Shown: one piece after another, positions 23,754 through 35,969 of the stretch
How positions within the stretch are numbered: position 1 is the stretch's first letter
Layout: each line of letters begins with the position of its first letter
NCBI GenBank assembly: GCA_021292105.1
Contig: CM037867.1
Span: 12,734,183 to 12,798,182 of the forward strand
Origin: Anadara kagoshimensis
Lineage: Eukaryota; Mollusca; Bivalvia; Arcoida; Arcidae
Reading direction: 5' to 3'
Length of the DNA stretch: 64,000 bases
The notes under the pieces: generated by a model
What the model was told of the DNA's origin: nothing
The model's database searches: none
What the model saw: only the letters and a program-made list of their open reading frames with translations
Made by a program: the position numbers and the translations under genes

Positions 23754-23984
23754 ATTGTTTTATCATATATAACCCAGTGTTTTATTTATAAATTGTCTGT
23801 GATATAACTGGTTTTTATCAGTTTAGCAATAGTTTTATTAAAAATTTATTTGTTGTTATTTTTAATTTTACATTTTAATACTTTGTGTTATAGATACTAT
23901 TGTATCTTTTACTTTTTCTAGCCGCGAATAGCTGCAATAATGCTGATGCGGCTTTAAACAATAACTCACTCACTCACTCACTCA
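21411..23984 (+). mobile_element. LINE B: 5'-truncated non-LTR retrotransposon with RNase H
   Basis: A 2.57-kb insertion bounded by a 14-bp target-site duplication CCATGCCAGTCAAT at 21397-21410 and 23985-23998, with a (TCAC)n 3' tail (about 23964-23984). It carries reverse transcriptase followed by RNase H and a CCHC-like motif, an order typical of the I-like group (I, Nimb and relatives). It is cut off at the 5' side inside the RT region, so the endonuclease is missing. Confidence 0.93.
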
Positions 23985-23998
23985 CCATGCCAGTCAAT

Positions 23999-24590
23999 GT
24001 ATAATAGTCATCATCAGAAAGGTCATTTGTATAATCGAAATCAATTTTTCTACTTTTACTATAAAATATCCTCATTTGGAGATTGTTTAATAATTCGGTG
24101 ATTCCCGATGTATGTAGACTTGATGAAACTTTTTTCATCTTTGAAACATCAAAGATTACGGAAGGTTTTATATTTTGTCTCAGTCAAGTCTATTCGACCA
24201 ACCGCAGGTTCATGATATTCAGTCTTGTCCAGCTAGTGACATTCATCACATATGGAACCTACCCCGACTTTTCGTCTATGGCCTTTCTTCGTGCGACGAA
24301 TGCACTAAAAAAGTTAATGTTTTGGCATTTTGCTTACTAGGACATGTACGTGTTCTACGTACACGAAACAGACGGGAAACGACAAGTGGCCTTAAACTAG
24401 ATTGTAATGTCGTTTTATATATTGTATGTATAAAACAAATATGCGTGCATGTTTTCTTTCTATTTATTTTTGTTATTTGTGGCAGAAATAAATAATATTA
24501 CATTTAAATTCTGACACAAAGTAAGAAAAAGAAAACAAGCCGTAAAATATACATTTTATTAAAATAGAATAAGTGAAAAAATAAAATTGT
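23999..24590. other. Intergenic, nothing recognised
   Basis: Two overlapping short open frames here have no protein character. Confidence 0.25.
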
Positions 24591-24591
24591 A

Positions 24592-24667
24592 ACTTTGAGA
24601 TTCGAACCAACAACGTAAGACTTACTAGTCCCTACGTATATCCACTACACCACGCTGGCAATTGTTG
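24592..24667 (-). ncRNA. tRNA-like sequence (SINE head or tRNA pseudogene)
   Basis: On the reverse strand there is an A-box-like TGGTGTAGTGGATATACG and a perfect B box GGTTCGAATC at about 50 bases distance. The putative acceptor-stem ends (GCCAGCG and AAGTTAC) do not pair, so a functional tRNA is unlikely. Confidence 0.4.
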
Positions 24668-25146
24668 ACAATAAGGGTTTATTAATATCAAGTACGAGTA
24701 TAGTACGGTATATTAAGAGGTTATATTGGGGTAATTCTCTAAACATTGATTTTTACAAAATTCAGTATCAGCGCATATCTCTCCATTAACCATACTTTGC
24801 ATATCTAACAGTAAAATAATATAGTTTTTATATTCAAAATATCTTTAATGGAGAGGCATGCGCTCTATGTGCATTTATTAAAAAACTTGTTGATTTTTAC
24901 TGACTTGTTCCATGTTTGTATAGAGTTATACGGAGACAAAGTCAATGAATTATATGTATTAAACATATAATGCAATATTTTACTGAGAATTTTACCATAT
25001 AAACTTTTACATAATTATATTAGCCTTAGGTTTTTTCACTATCAATATGTATTCAACATACTTTTAAATTTTGAATCCTATAGGCGGATAGCTCGGCGTT
25101 TTGGGTATCATCCTTTGAAATATTTTATGAAATTCAACTAAAACAA

Positions 25147-26131
25147 TACATTGTACAATAAAGCACAGTTTACTTTATTGTGAATTTAAAAAATTCATAA
25201 AGCAGAACAACATTTTTATTACCAATGTTACGTGTTGCCTTCTAGGTTATTTTACCTTTCTTACGTAGATAGATATCATTATTAGCAGTATTTGTTGAGA
25301 CTGAATTATTGATTTTTTTCAACTAGCCCAGTATCGCAATTTTTACTAAACACAATTTAATTTGGCATAAGACCATTCGTAATTAGCTTTTTAGATTTTG
25401 ATTTAAACATGGACGATATATTTGTGGTTGAACGGATGTTTTCATGATAAAAAGCTGAAACCTCCTTGCAATTTGAAGAATTATAATTGTGTTTTTGGGA
25501 TGAAAAGCTATTTTATTCATGCTGTATATCCATAGCTTTCCCTATATGACACCACAAGTAATAATCAAAAACAAACATAGTAATCCATGTATGAATCACA
25601 ATCCAGAAGCAAAGTAAAAGCTTTGGAACTGACAAGTTGTACATTGTACAATAAAGCACAGTTTACCTTATTGTGAATTTTAAAAATTCATAAAGCAGAA
25701 CAACATTTTTATTACCAATATTACGTGTTGCCTTCTAGGTTATTTTACCTTTCTTACGTAGATAGATATCATTATTAGCAGTATTTGTTGAGATTGAATT
25801 ATTGATTTTTTTCAACAAGCCCAGTATCGTAATTTTTACTAAACACAATTTAATTTGGCATAAGACCATTCGTAATTAGCTTTTTAGATTTTGATTTAAA
25901 CATGGACGATATATTTGTGGTTGAACGGGTGTTTTCATGATAAAAAGCTGAAACCTCCTTGCAATTTGAAGAAATATAATTGTGTTTTTGGGATGAAAAG
26001 CTATTTAATTCTTGCTGTATATCCATAGCCTTCCCTATATGACACCATAAGTAATAATATAAAACAAACATAGTAATCCATGTATGAATCTCAATCCAGA
26101 AGCAAAGCAAAATCTTTGGAACTGACAAGTT
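25147..26131. repeat. 493-bp direct tandem duplication
   Basis: Positions 25147-25638 repeat at 25640-26131 (offset 493) with only scattered differences. Each unit ends with a Helitron-like 5' fragment (TCAAAAACAAACATAGTAATCC at 25564; ATAAAACAAACATAG at 26058), so the duplication came after that insertion. There is no coding potential. Confidence 0.9.
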
Positions 26132-26415
26132 AGGTTTTAATATTCAAATGTTGTGGATAAAGAAGTATGCAAAAGCACTACGCTACTAAATGAAATATTA
26201 TTCAATGAATTAATAAATAATTAAAATAAACAATAATATTTTTCAGCTATTCATTTAGTAAATAACTTTTAGCTAATATATGCGGATTCTGATCAAATGT
26301 TTTAAATAATGAAGGTTTTTGTTCAAAATATTAATTTGAAATGGAAAGTAATTAAATGTATGTACAAATAAGTTCATGTACAATAGCCCAGAAATTACTT
26401 CCTTTCAATGACATA

Positions 26416-26775
26416 CACTACCCTCCATAAATCATCATACACGTTTAAAAATGTTCCTATCATAACAGACCCAAAATCTTAAAGATTAAATTGTTGAAAA
26501 CCTTATTATACTTTAGGTGGGCGTTTTTTCAGCTAAAATAGTATTTTTATTTTAAAAGATGTATTTTTTATATTTTAGCCAAAATTTCAGAAAAATAAAA
26601 AAAATTGATTGTCAATAAAAACAACTTTAGTACATACATTTAGATCATTCAGATATCATTTTCAAATAGAGGAAAAACTTCAAAATTTCAATTGTATGAA
26701 TAGAATCTGATATGATGATTATAATGTAAACATATGGTAAATATAAATTTGTAAAGTTATTTATGGATGACAATG
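26416..26775. mobile_element. Mariner-type MITE (copy 2)
   Basis: Same family as 3817-4134. Ends CACTACCCTCCATAAAT on the left and an inverted, slightly diverged copy on the right, with TA at 26414-26415 and 26776-26777. It is longer than copy 1 owing to internal indels. Confidence 0.6.
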
Positions 26776-26821
26776 TATGAATACGCTCAAGCATCTGCCA
26801 ATTGTTCGAAAATAACACTTT

Positions 26822-26825
<4 letters not shown>

Positions 26826-26853
<28 letters not shown>
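26826..26853. repeat. (ATT)n microsatellite
   Basis: About nine ATT/TTA repeats in a row. Confidence 0.8.
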
Positions 26854-27499
26854 AAATGTTTTTATATATTCGAGGCTGGATACTGATAGAGTTTTATCTA
26901 GTTTCCAGAATCCTATCAATTTTCTAATGGCCGTAATGACGATATGGAATCTATCATTGGTCGAATCGACTGAGATTTCGTTTCACAGATACGATATTTA
27001 AAACATTTTTTTATTACTTGAAATTTTATTAAAGAACTTAAACAACCTTGCCATAAGGAAATGCATGTTAATCGAAAGAATTACAACTTGCTAACGCCGT
27101 GTTTGTGTTGTCTGACACAAGACCGAACTAATAAAGCATAAAAAAGTTTCAAAAAGGAATGTATACTACCGGCAAATTTGCTTTTTGAAAGCGTAAAATC
27201 ACCATTAATATACAAGGTACTGGTATTTTTTAACTTATGGCTTTTGAGGAGATTTTGTCGAGCAACAAACAATTAACTTTAAAATCACAAGCCCATATGT
27301 CCAAGCAAACGGATATGTATTGACAAATAGAGAAATTAAATATTATAGTCAAATTCACACAAATGTGTTGAAAATATGCATCTTGTAATATTTAACTGTG
27401 TTTTGATGACCCATAAACAAAACCGTTTATAAACCTCTGTTCCTTATTTATGTTATGTAAAAACTGAAAAGGTTTCATTCTCAATTTTAATTTTAAACG

Positions 27500-27660
27500 T
27501 GCCGGGTGAAACTAGCTAAAATGATTTCCTTAACCTTCCGGACCATCTGGTCTAACTTCCTATGTAGTAGTTTATGTATCTAACTTAATATGCCGTTTTC
27601 AAGTGGTTTACTTTGCTTTTGAGATAGGTGTTTTGACATAGACCGGTATAACGAATTTGT
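27500..27660 (-). mobile_element. Helitron-like fragment
   Basis: Diverged reverse copy, recognisable from the GAAACTAGCTAAA block, ACCTTCCGGA and the TTTACTTTGCTTTTGAGAT module. Confidence 0.4.
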
Positions 27661-28263
27661 TCATATTTTCAAATGTTCACCGCAAATTTGTATTTTAGAA
27701 AAAACCATTATATACCATTACTGATATATAGAGAATAGTTGTTTCTTTTCATATAAACTTTCTTGCTATATATGATGCATTTAAATACGACAGTTTAACA
27801 TTAATCAGATATGGTAAAAATGTCTAAATTTAAAGCAGGTGTAGTAATGATTAGAATAGATCTAATAAAAACCCAATTAACATGTTGGAAAAACAACATA
27901 TTTATCTTTAGGAGGTGTAAGAAATGTTTTGGATGGATCTGTGTATTTTTTCAAGATAACAAGGAAATAAGAGTGTAGTTATGGCGAAGTATAAATATAG
28001 ATAATGTTTATTGTTCAGGCAACCACGCGTTACACATTTTATATCAATGCATTAGTATCCATTAAAACCATCTCATGTTTAAAACAAATTATCTATTTAA
28101 TTATGGTCATTACAGAATACTAGAATACAAAATTTAATTCAATTTCTACCCCATCGTTAAACCATTTAGTTATGCAAATTTTGCCGTTGACCAATATCTT
28201 AATGAAAAAGGGAAGTTGTAAGTCAAAAAATTATCCGTGCTCACATCTTTAAAATAAAGAAAA

Positions 28264-28518
28264 TCAAAAACTAACATAACAGTGGATGTCCAAATAGCAA
28301 CCCAAAGGCAAAGTAAAAACTTTGAAAACTGGGAAATTAGATAAATACTTAAACTTCACCAGGAATGTGAGGCCGTTTGCATAGAAGGGTATATATCTCC
28401 TGTTCAGTAAGCTACTCCCGCCACTTGTGTTATCAAAATTGCAAATGTAAAGGACATGAACGGTGGGATATAAAAATATATATTCAGGATAATCTTGGAT
28501 ACAGAGACGTCATACTGA
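28264..28518 (+). mobile_element. Helitron-like element, complete ends
   Basis: The best complete copy: 255 bp from TC (28264-28265, preceded by A) to CTGA (28515-28518). It has an eroded terminal hairpin (TATTCAGG / CTTGGATA) the usual distance upstream and the internal CTACTCCCGCCACTTGTG block. Confidence 0.6.
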
Positions 28519-28599
28519 GATAATTATAACACAATCAGTGAGAAGAAAAGTCATCAAGTTATCATTATGGTCTAAATCTATAGCTTTAATATTGATTTT

Positions 28600-29590
28600 A
28601 TAGGAAATAGTTATATTACATATTTTAAGCTCTTAAGCTTTCAGAAGAGAAAGATAGATCAAATTCCCTACACAGGTCACATAAAACAAAATAGTTTTTA
28701 GTTTTTAATGTTGTATATTGAAGATAAATTATAATTTTGAGTGGCATTTTGGTTATAATATAAATTATTGTTAATATGATTTTTATAATTACAGAGAGAT
28801 CGACATTGTAACAAATTTTGTTCAGAAACTGAACATGATCATGCAATTTCATTTTCAGATATATTATTCATAATGACTATACCAATATTATTTTTGCAAA
28901 TCGGTGACTAAAAAGGAAATTGCTGAATTTCTCTTATAACTTAATTTTATAAGTATTTCTATATACTTTTCGTATACATTTAGGCTTTAAGAAGATAATG
29001 TCTCAACACTGGCAACATAAAACAAGTTTTTTTCAGTTTTTGCTTTTGTATTTTGAGAAAATATACTTTTGCTTGACATGTTGGTAATAATAATACATTT
29101 TGATATAATCTCACCGTGGACAATGATATTGTAACAAAATTTGATCAGACACTAAACGTGATCATGTTATTTCATTTTCAGAAATATTATTCACAATGAT
29201 TATAACACTACATGTATTTTATGCAAACGTCAGTGACCTTCATGACTTTATAAGTATTTTTCTTATACTTTTAAGCTGTAAGAAGAGAATGTAGGATCAT
29301 AGTTTCGACACTGATTACATAAAACAAGATAATGATTTTTGCTTTTGTATTTTGAGAAAAATGATACTTTAAAGTGGCATGTTGGTAATAATACAAGATT
29401 AGTGTTAATATAATTCTCAACTTTGAAAAGAGACCGATATTGTAACAATCTTTGTTCAGAAACTGAACGTGATTATGTAATTTCATTATCAGAAACATTA
29501 TTAACAATGACTTTAATTTTATTATACGCACGTGACTGAAAAAAGTGAAATTGCAGAATTTTTCTTTCAACATGACTGTATTGTTCTCGT
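28600..29590. repeat. Three tandem copies of a ~315-bp unit
   Basis: Units of about 310-323 bp start near 28600, 28945 and 29245. Shared landmarks are AAGAAGAGAA (Leu-Lys-like frames are chance), CATAAAACAA, GTGGCAT and ATTGTAACAA at 28805, 29128 and 29439. The copies are considerably diverged, so the tandem array is old. No gene is evident. Confidence 0.7.
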
Positions 29591-30929
29591 GCATTTGTAA
29601 TCTCGTGACGTCTCTTCATTTATAGTTCTTTTGCCATCTACATATCATATTATTGCTATCACTAATTAGATTTACTGATACAATTTGGTTCTTAAATATG
29701 ATTAAATGTATGTTTAAGATTGATTAAGAATGCCAAAATACGAAGAATTCGCTCAACCTTATCACAACACAATCGAAGCCATCAGTTTCTAATGTGTGTA
29801 GGAAACCGGAATGTCCAGAGAAAACTAAGGACTATCATCAAGCGGACTGACAACCTTTCTAACACAAGGATCTTCACTGGATAGCATTCGAACATAAACG
29901 GAAAGAGGCGCTTTAGTCTGTAAGCCGATTATTATGACCACTCTTTCACGGAGTAAGTTCAACGAGTTAAGAAGAATGATAAATTGTTGTAAAAACCTTT
30001 TTTGTCAAGAGTAAACAAGGTTTAATTTGAACATTTCCTCGTACAATTATTAACCATAAATTTGTTTTTTTTTTTGGAAAATTGATATAACGGATTACAC
30101 AAGGAAATATCCTTAATTCTTAATATATATTTACCTGACAGTATTAAGAAGTATCCCCAGTTCCAAACAGTTGTCATCTGCCTTCGTGTGTGTTATTAAA
30201 ATTCTTCTCAAATCTTATTGCAAAAGCCAGTGCAGTTGGTAAGATCAATTTCAGTTAAGTAGTAATTGCGAATGTTTTAAAGTGAGCAAAGATATCACCT
30301 GATATACCGTTCAAATTGTAACCAGCCTACTGTTTAACCGTGGGTATTTGTATCATTTTACACTATTTCATATAATTATACCGATATCTTTTTCTAATGA
30401 TGATTAACTTCATGATAAATCTCAGAAGGGATTAATAAATTTGGTGTTAAAATGTCTCAACATAGATAAAATATGAACTTACATTGATACAAACTGGATA
30501 CTATTCTTTGAATTAAAATGTTTGCACCATCAAAAGTGTTTTAATGGTCTTAAAACGTCTCTGGAATATCTTATTAGAGCTGATTAATCTACTGTAAATT
30601 ACCATGTAATTCAATAAGTTAGTCTAGGTTTACAATACAAATGATCAAAAAACAAAATTGAACTATGAAAGGAATGTAGTATACAATCCTAATAAATCAA
30701 TGAGTCATGTCAACAGTTTAATCAATTGGATTTTTTCACTGTAACCTGACGTAAATCAACAGTCTAGCATCATCTGCTCTTCCAAATGACTCATAAACGC
30801 TGAATACTTTAGTCAATTCATTGTAATGACTTTGGAATAAAACATACAGTTGCACATAACATTTTTTCTAGCCACGCTAATGATTGAAATGACCTGTACA
30901 ACCTTCAATCTATAAGTACTATCTTTCCT
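29591..30929. other. Intergenic, nothing recognised
   Basis: AT-rich sequence with no open frame above chance and no shared repeat identified. Confidence 0.25.
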
Positions 30930-31228
30930 TACACGCCTTCCTCATATGTGAAAGTTCGAGGATTCAAATCCCGACCGGAGTTTGACTAAAACTTGGAAAT
31001 AAACATTGGCTGTTTTTTTGCCACGCACTCGGAATGAAATGAAAATCAGATATAAATAACTGACGCCCCGTATCACGACAGGCGTGACACATTAAGGAAT
31101 CATCCCTTCATTTTGCCCTGAGCGCACTACAAAGGTCAAAATTTCTGTCACTTCATCTATAGCTGGTGACGTCTCGAATTAAGTGAAATATTCTTGACAG
31201 GCGTAAAACCCTTTTTATTCAACCAATA
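30930..31228 (+). repeat. tRNA-derived SINE (copy C)
   Basis: B-box-like GAGGATTCAAATCCC (about 30958-30972), then the family blocks CACGCACTCGGAATG and CCCTGAGCGCACTACAAAGG. The 3' domain is ATAGCTGGTGACGTCTCGAA, AAGTGAAATATTCTTGACAGG, then an AAACC-rich end. About 300 bp, colinear with copy A. Confidence 0.65.
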
Positions 31229-32074
31229 AAACCTCGTACATTGTCTGATAACGTTAATTAATGGCGGTCCTACTCTGATGCTCTACGTAGGTGGTTCGGT
31301 GGGTTTGTCATCTGTTTTTAAGAGGTCAGACTCATTAAAACAATGTCCCTAAGTCATCTTGGAAAGCGTCTTATATATTTTTTAAACATTTTTATATAAC
31401 CATAATATGTAGACTGCTTAATGATTATCTGAATATTTGCACTTTGCATATACAATAGTAGTATAGGAAATGCGTTTTCATGAAATTTCTTACACTTTAC
31501 CCTTTTTAATTTTGTTATAAAGGTATGGAATTTCGAGTATCATACCATACATTGATGTAATGTCCAGACACCTTAAATAATATAAAAAAACAATGAAAGT
31601 ACTAAAGTTTGTAGATAAAGCATATATTTTTCCATACTTTGAATAATGTGAAAATCCCTTTTTATGTCAGGAAGAATAACAGGTCGACTTCTTTCTCTAA
31701 AGCAAATGTTACAATGGACAACTTTCGAAGAAGTGTATGGATGCAACCAAAACTTGTTTAAATGCGTACTCTAATAACCTAACAAAAATGGTTGTTATGA
31801 CATTTTTGGACATTAAATTCATTTTGTTTTCTTAATCAAAGAAAGTTAATGAATTTCATGTTTTAATACCCACGTACTGTCACGTAAATTTCGATCAATC
31901 GATTAAGTATAGAATTACCGTACCTATATCAAATTGCATATAAAATTCTTACCTATAAACATAATCATCATACTTATAGGATAAGATAACAATATATCCT
32001 TGACAATATCCAAAAGCCAGTACATATAATCTCTTATTTATGTTCTATTGTTGTATATGGTTTAACGATTGTTT
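31229..32074. other. Intergenic, nothing recognised
   Basis: No coding signature seen. Confidence 0.25.
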
Positions 32075-32350
32075 TATGTCCAGCACACGTGGCTGGTGTC
32101 ACTAGCTAAACAGAAGGTGCTTACCCTTCTCGTCCACAAATTTTAAATTATTAGTAGCCAAATTTTTAAAATTTGTGAAAATGTAGTACATTTTACAGTA
32201 CTTCTCACAAATTTACTAAATGCGTTTCATTTTTAAAGTATTCCTTAGAAATAAGTAGGAATGGTTACACAGCCTTCTAGAACACCCTGCCTCACTTCCA
32301 TGTTATAACTAAATTTATGAGTTTCAAAGTTTGTTGGATTGTGATGCATG
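32075..32350 (-). mobile_element. Helitron-like element interrupted by other sequence
   Basis: Begins with the ACACGTGGCTGGTGTCACTAG block and AAGGTGCTTACCCTTCT. It is interrupted by about 130 AT-rich bases containing an inverted AATTTTAAAA-type repeat, and resumes with CCCTGCCTCACTTCC and GGATTGTGATGCATG. Confidence 0.45.
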
Positions 32351-32999
32351 TTTGTTGTTTTTAGTTTTCTGTGTCAACGTCATGCTTGCTATGTAAAATA
32401 TCTGGAATTTTTGGGGCAGGGGTTATTTAATTTGTGTTGACAATTTGGTATTGAATCACTATCGTTTTAGGAAATGACATTTGTCAGATTGTTAAATAAG
32501 TCATTTTCCAAAATGTTATATAGTGCCGCAGCTCATTTAGGTTCCTCGGCAACTTAAAGCTGCCCACAGTCTCCCTCCCACCTCAGCGACCGAGTTTCGG
32601 TACCAAATTGTCAGCTTAGTGTTAAATTTTCGACAAGTCTGTACTGTACTAGTATTTAACTATAAAGTAAGACTATCGAGGATCATTCAGTAATACTGTA
32701 TAACATTACCACTAGGCTGTGGATTTGTCTTCAAACCTAGACGCCATCATCGGTCTTTAATCACTGATTTAAATGTTTGTTTTACCCTGTTCATTTTTTA
32801 AATTTGTTTAACAATTAATATGTTATAGTATAGCTTGTTCTCACTACGGGCGCTTTATACAACGAAGCAAAATGCATATAAATCAATTGTCGAGACAACG
32901 GATATTGCAAGTCTTGGCTTATCAATGCCTTCAAAAAAGTTTTTTTAGCCGCCATCCATATTTTTTGACAAGTATTGAAGATTATCCTGGCTATATTTG

Positions 33000-33125
33000 A
33001 CGCCCCATAGTTCCACGTTATTTTTATTTCCAATATTGACGCAAGTGATGTATAGGAGGTGGTTACTTCCCTTGTGTTGAACCTAATTTGCTAGCTAATT
33101 TTTTTTACTATGCTTTTTGATTGCC
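33000..33125 (-). mobile_element. Helitron-like fragment, diverged
   Basis: Recognised by ATATTTGACGCCCCATAGTT and GTTGAACCTAATTTGCTAGC. Both ends are unclear. A poly-T run follows at 33209-33226. Confidence 0.35.
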
Positions 33126-33539
33126 TTTACGTTACACGCGTACGGCAATGGAAGATATAGCACTATAAACGTCATGCCTAGACAGTTCATTGGTTATGTT
33201 AATATTTCTTTTTTTTTTTTTTTTTTGTTAATTTGTTTTTAGTTTTTTAATCTTGAAATAAATTCAAAACATGTAGAACATGTATTTCCAATTATGTATT
33301 TCCAATTGATGGAACAGCCTATCAGTTACGTCACGTGTATAGGTATACTAAGAAAATGTGTGACGACACTTCAGCAGGTTTTATATTTCTATAATTAAAT
33401 TTAGTCTTAAACAGTGTTTTATACAATCAAACAACACAGATGTAAATATATATTGATTGGACGTCCATGGCCATCGGCTTTTGTCAAGTAGAACAAGAAT
33501 TGGTGTACATGATAATTAAAGGTAAAACCTAGTTTATGG

Positions 33540-33790
33540 TGTTTCTGTATCCAATATTATCCTGGATATAATTGATAGCATGTATAAAATCCTTCTTCCT
33601 TTTATTGTCAATCTTGATTTTCTATGTTGCAGGTATAGCTAGCTACACAGAAGGTGTTTACTCTTCTGTAGCATTCAACCTCATTCCCTGGGTGGTTGCT
33701 CACATGTTAAACCTAATTTGCCAATATGTTTTAAGTTTTTTATTTATTATTTGGATCGTGTTCTGACATGGAGTTTAGTTGTGTTTTTGA
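33540..33790 (-). mobile_element. Helitron-like element
   Basis: Reverse copy running from the hairpin-end sequence (TGTATCCAATATTATCCTGG) through GGTATAGCTAGCTACACAG to GTGTTTTTGA, the reverse of the TC start. The 64-codon open frame within it is a repeat translation. Confidence 0.5.
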
Positions 33791-34127
33791 TTTGAATTGT
33801 ACATGAAAAAAATCAAGAACAAAATGTAAAATATTCATAGTAATTTTAATAATAAATAATTCATCTTGTGCATTAAACTTACAAATTTCATGAAAATAAG
33901 AGCTGCCACAAATAACAGAATAGCTCACCTACGCATCAGGACGATCACAATGCTTTGATCACACTGAATCTCTCATTTTTTAATATTTGCACATGAAGAA
34001 TATTTCACAGAAATCTTTAATTAATATTCCAAAAACCTTTTAACAATACACTGAACCAGGAATAGTAAACTCAAAGCTATCTTAATAGTAATAAATACTT
34101 TAATCCTAAATAATATATACAACCCCG

Positions 34128-34375
34128 GAGCAAAAGTTATGACAAATAACACCCTTATCAAAAAAATAAAAATGTATTCATCCAAAGCTGTTCCATCAAA
34201 TATATGGCATCCTGATCAACAAGTAAGTCTTTATTACATCGCCTTATGGCTTTTATATAAGCTAATGACAATGTAACAAAGCACTACTCTTTAGTTCAAA
34301 TGTGATATATGATGGAACAGCTTTGAATGAATAAATAGTAATTTTCTGATGACATAACTTTTGCTTTTTGGCTGT
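34128..34375. mobile_element. Fold-back MITE
   Basis: Inverted arms: AGCAAAAGTTATG on the left and CATAACTTTTGCT on the right. Further in, AAAGCTGTTCCATCA (about 34178-34198) pairs with TGATGGAACAGCTTT (about 34310-34325). The element is about 250 bp and non-coding. Confidence 0.65.
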
Positions 34376-35861
34376 ATTGGTGTTAAGTATTCACTACTGC
34401 TAAGAGGGCTTCGAGTGACTGTACCCTGATCCTTGCAATAATATTAACACTAACAATTTTGGTGCGACGGAAAATCTGTGCAGATGAGCTGACAACATGA
34501 TTCCCAGCACCATTTAGATCATATGAATCACATATACAAACAAACAAATTTCATGTTCAAATACAAATACATATTTGGTCATCAACCAATTTAGTGTAAG
34601 CCACTTATCCGAGTCTCAGAAACTGACATATATAAAAACATGCACAATGAAATCTTAAAATCAAAGAGCCGTCAAATGAACAGCATTGATGGAATGCACA
34701 TAACACAAGAGCACCATGTTACCTACACAACTCACATGGGAAACTCGGAACTGTTTAAAATTATATCCAAAATCTGATTAAGTCTAGTTTGAAGGTCAAT
34801 GTTTGAACTTTTAATACATGTACTTTCTGTACTGGTGTTATGATATGTTGACAATATAATTTGTTTAAGTTTCCAAGATTTTCTGCTATTTGGTGATGAC
34901 AATTGTTTAAAGTAGCTTTGACATTGAATGAATGTTAAAAGTCAACAAAATTCATGATAGTAATAGAGATTCATAAACTAATGTTTTTTATGAAATTTCA
35001 AGTATATATGAGCTTGTCCATGTAGGTTCATGACATGTTCAGAAAATGTTTAAAAGGCTTTAATATTCAAGGTCAATGTGACCTCATAGGAAGTCAAGCC
35101 AAAATAAAGAAGGATTCATGAAATGATGCTATAGTGGCATATGACGTTTCAAGTTTTTAGTCATTGTAATTCATTAAGAAGTAAAAAAAGATTTACTACA
35201 CTGTATTTAAGGCTTCTGGGATCTTGCTTATAAATTGATATCTTTCTGCTTTCCAAACTTGAAAGAGTTCTCACAAAGGAACATTTTTTATCATGTTTCA
35301 TTGAAATTAGTTCTCTAATTTTGGACAAGACATCACTTAAGTAAAACTTTACATATGATGATGGACAATGGGTAGATTTGAATAGCTCCACTTCAGCTTT
35401 AGCACATGTGAGCTTATAATTTAAAATGTTGGGACAGCTTCAATGGATTCAATTAAGAGTATAAGGTCTTCTTTACTTCATAAAAGTGAGGAAAAAGTCT
35501 TATTTTTAAAGGTTCTTTCTATGTGCATTACACTCTCCAATTGATCCAAATAAAAAAAATCCCATAACCAATAAACAGTTCTCATGACCTTAGCAAATTC
35601 AAAAAACGGCTTCCTTTTTGCTTTACTGACATAAACTCTAAAACAATCACCTTTAAATGGACCAAGTTATGACTTTTTCAGATTTTTCATGATTTTTACC
35701 ATTCTGATTCACATTAAGCATAATCCTCATCTTACCAACATATAATATTTCTCCATTTTTTAATCATGTCATATCATATATATATATATAACCAACATTA
35801 ACAGGTTTTTTGCTGCTGTTGTTGTTTTGATATTTTTACAGTAATTTGATCTTTCTTCATT
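34376..35861. other. Region downstream of CDK5RAP3, nothing recognised
   Basis: Mostly unique-looking sequence. GTTTAAAAG/TCAAGGTCAATG patterns near 34790-35100 resemble the internal unit of the hairpin-ended repeat at 39699. No gene seen. Confidence 0.3.
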
Positions 35862-35867
35862 TTTATT
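35862..35867 (-). promoter_or_regulatory. Possible CDK5RAP3 polyadenylation signal
   Basis: AATAAA on the reverse strand, 31 bases after the CDK5RAP3 stop codon. This would give a very short 3' UTR; in AT-rich DNA it may be chance. Confidence 0.3.
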
Positions 35868-35897
35868 AGTTTTTTACCCTGTTACATAGTTTTTTGT

Positions 35898-35969
35898 TTA
35901 TATTAAATTAATTTCTCCCATTATATTCACTGGTCTGTTTTTGTATTTCTTCGAAATCTCACTTTCCAT
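35898..35969 (-). CDS. CDK5RAP3: CDK5RAP3 terminal exon 13
   Basis: 72 nt: MESEISKKYKNRPVNIMGEI then NLI and TAA (35898-35900). It matches the conserved vertebrate C-terminus ISKRYSGRPVNLMG. Acceptor TTTTTTTCAG, phase 0. Confidence 0.95.
   Translation of the reverse strand: MESEISKKYKNRPVNIMGEINLI

Noticed and set aside
24592..24667. Functional tRNA gene
   Set aside because: A and B boxes are present but the acceptor stem does not pair.
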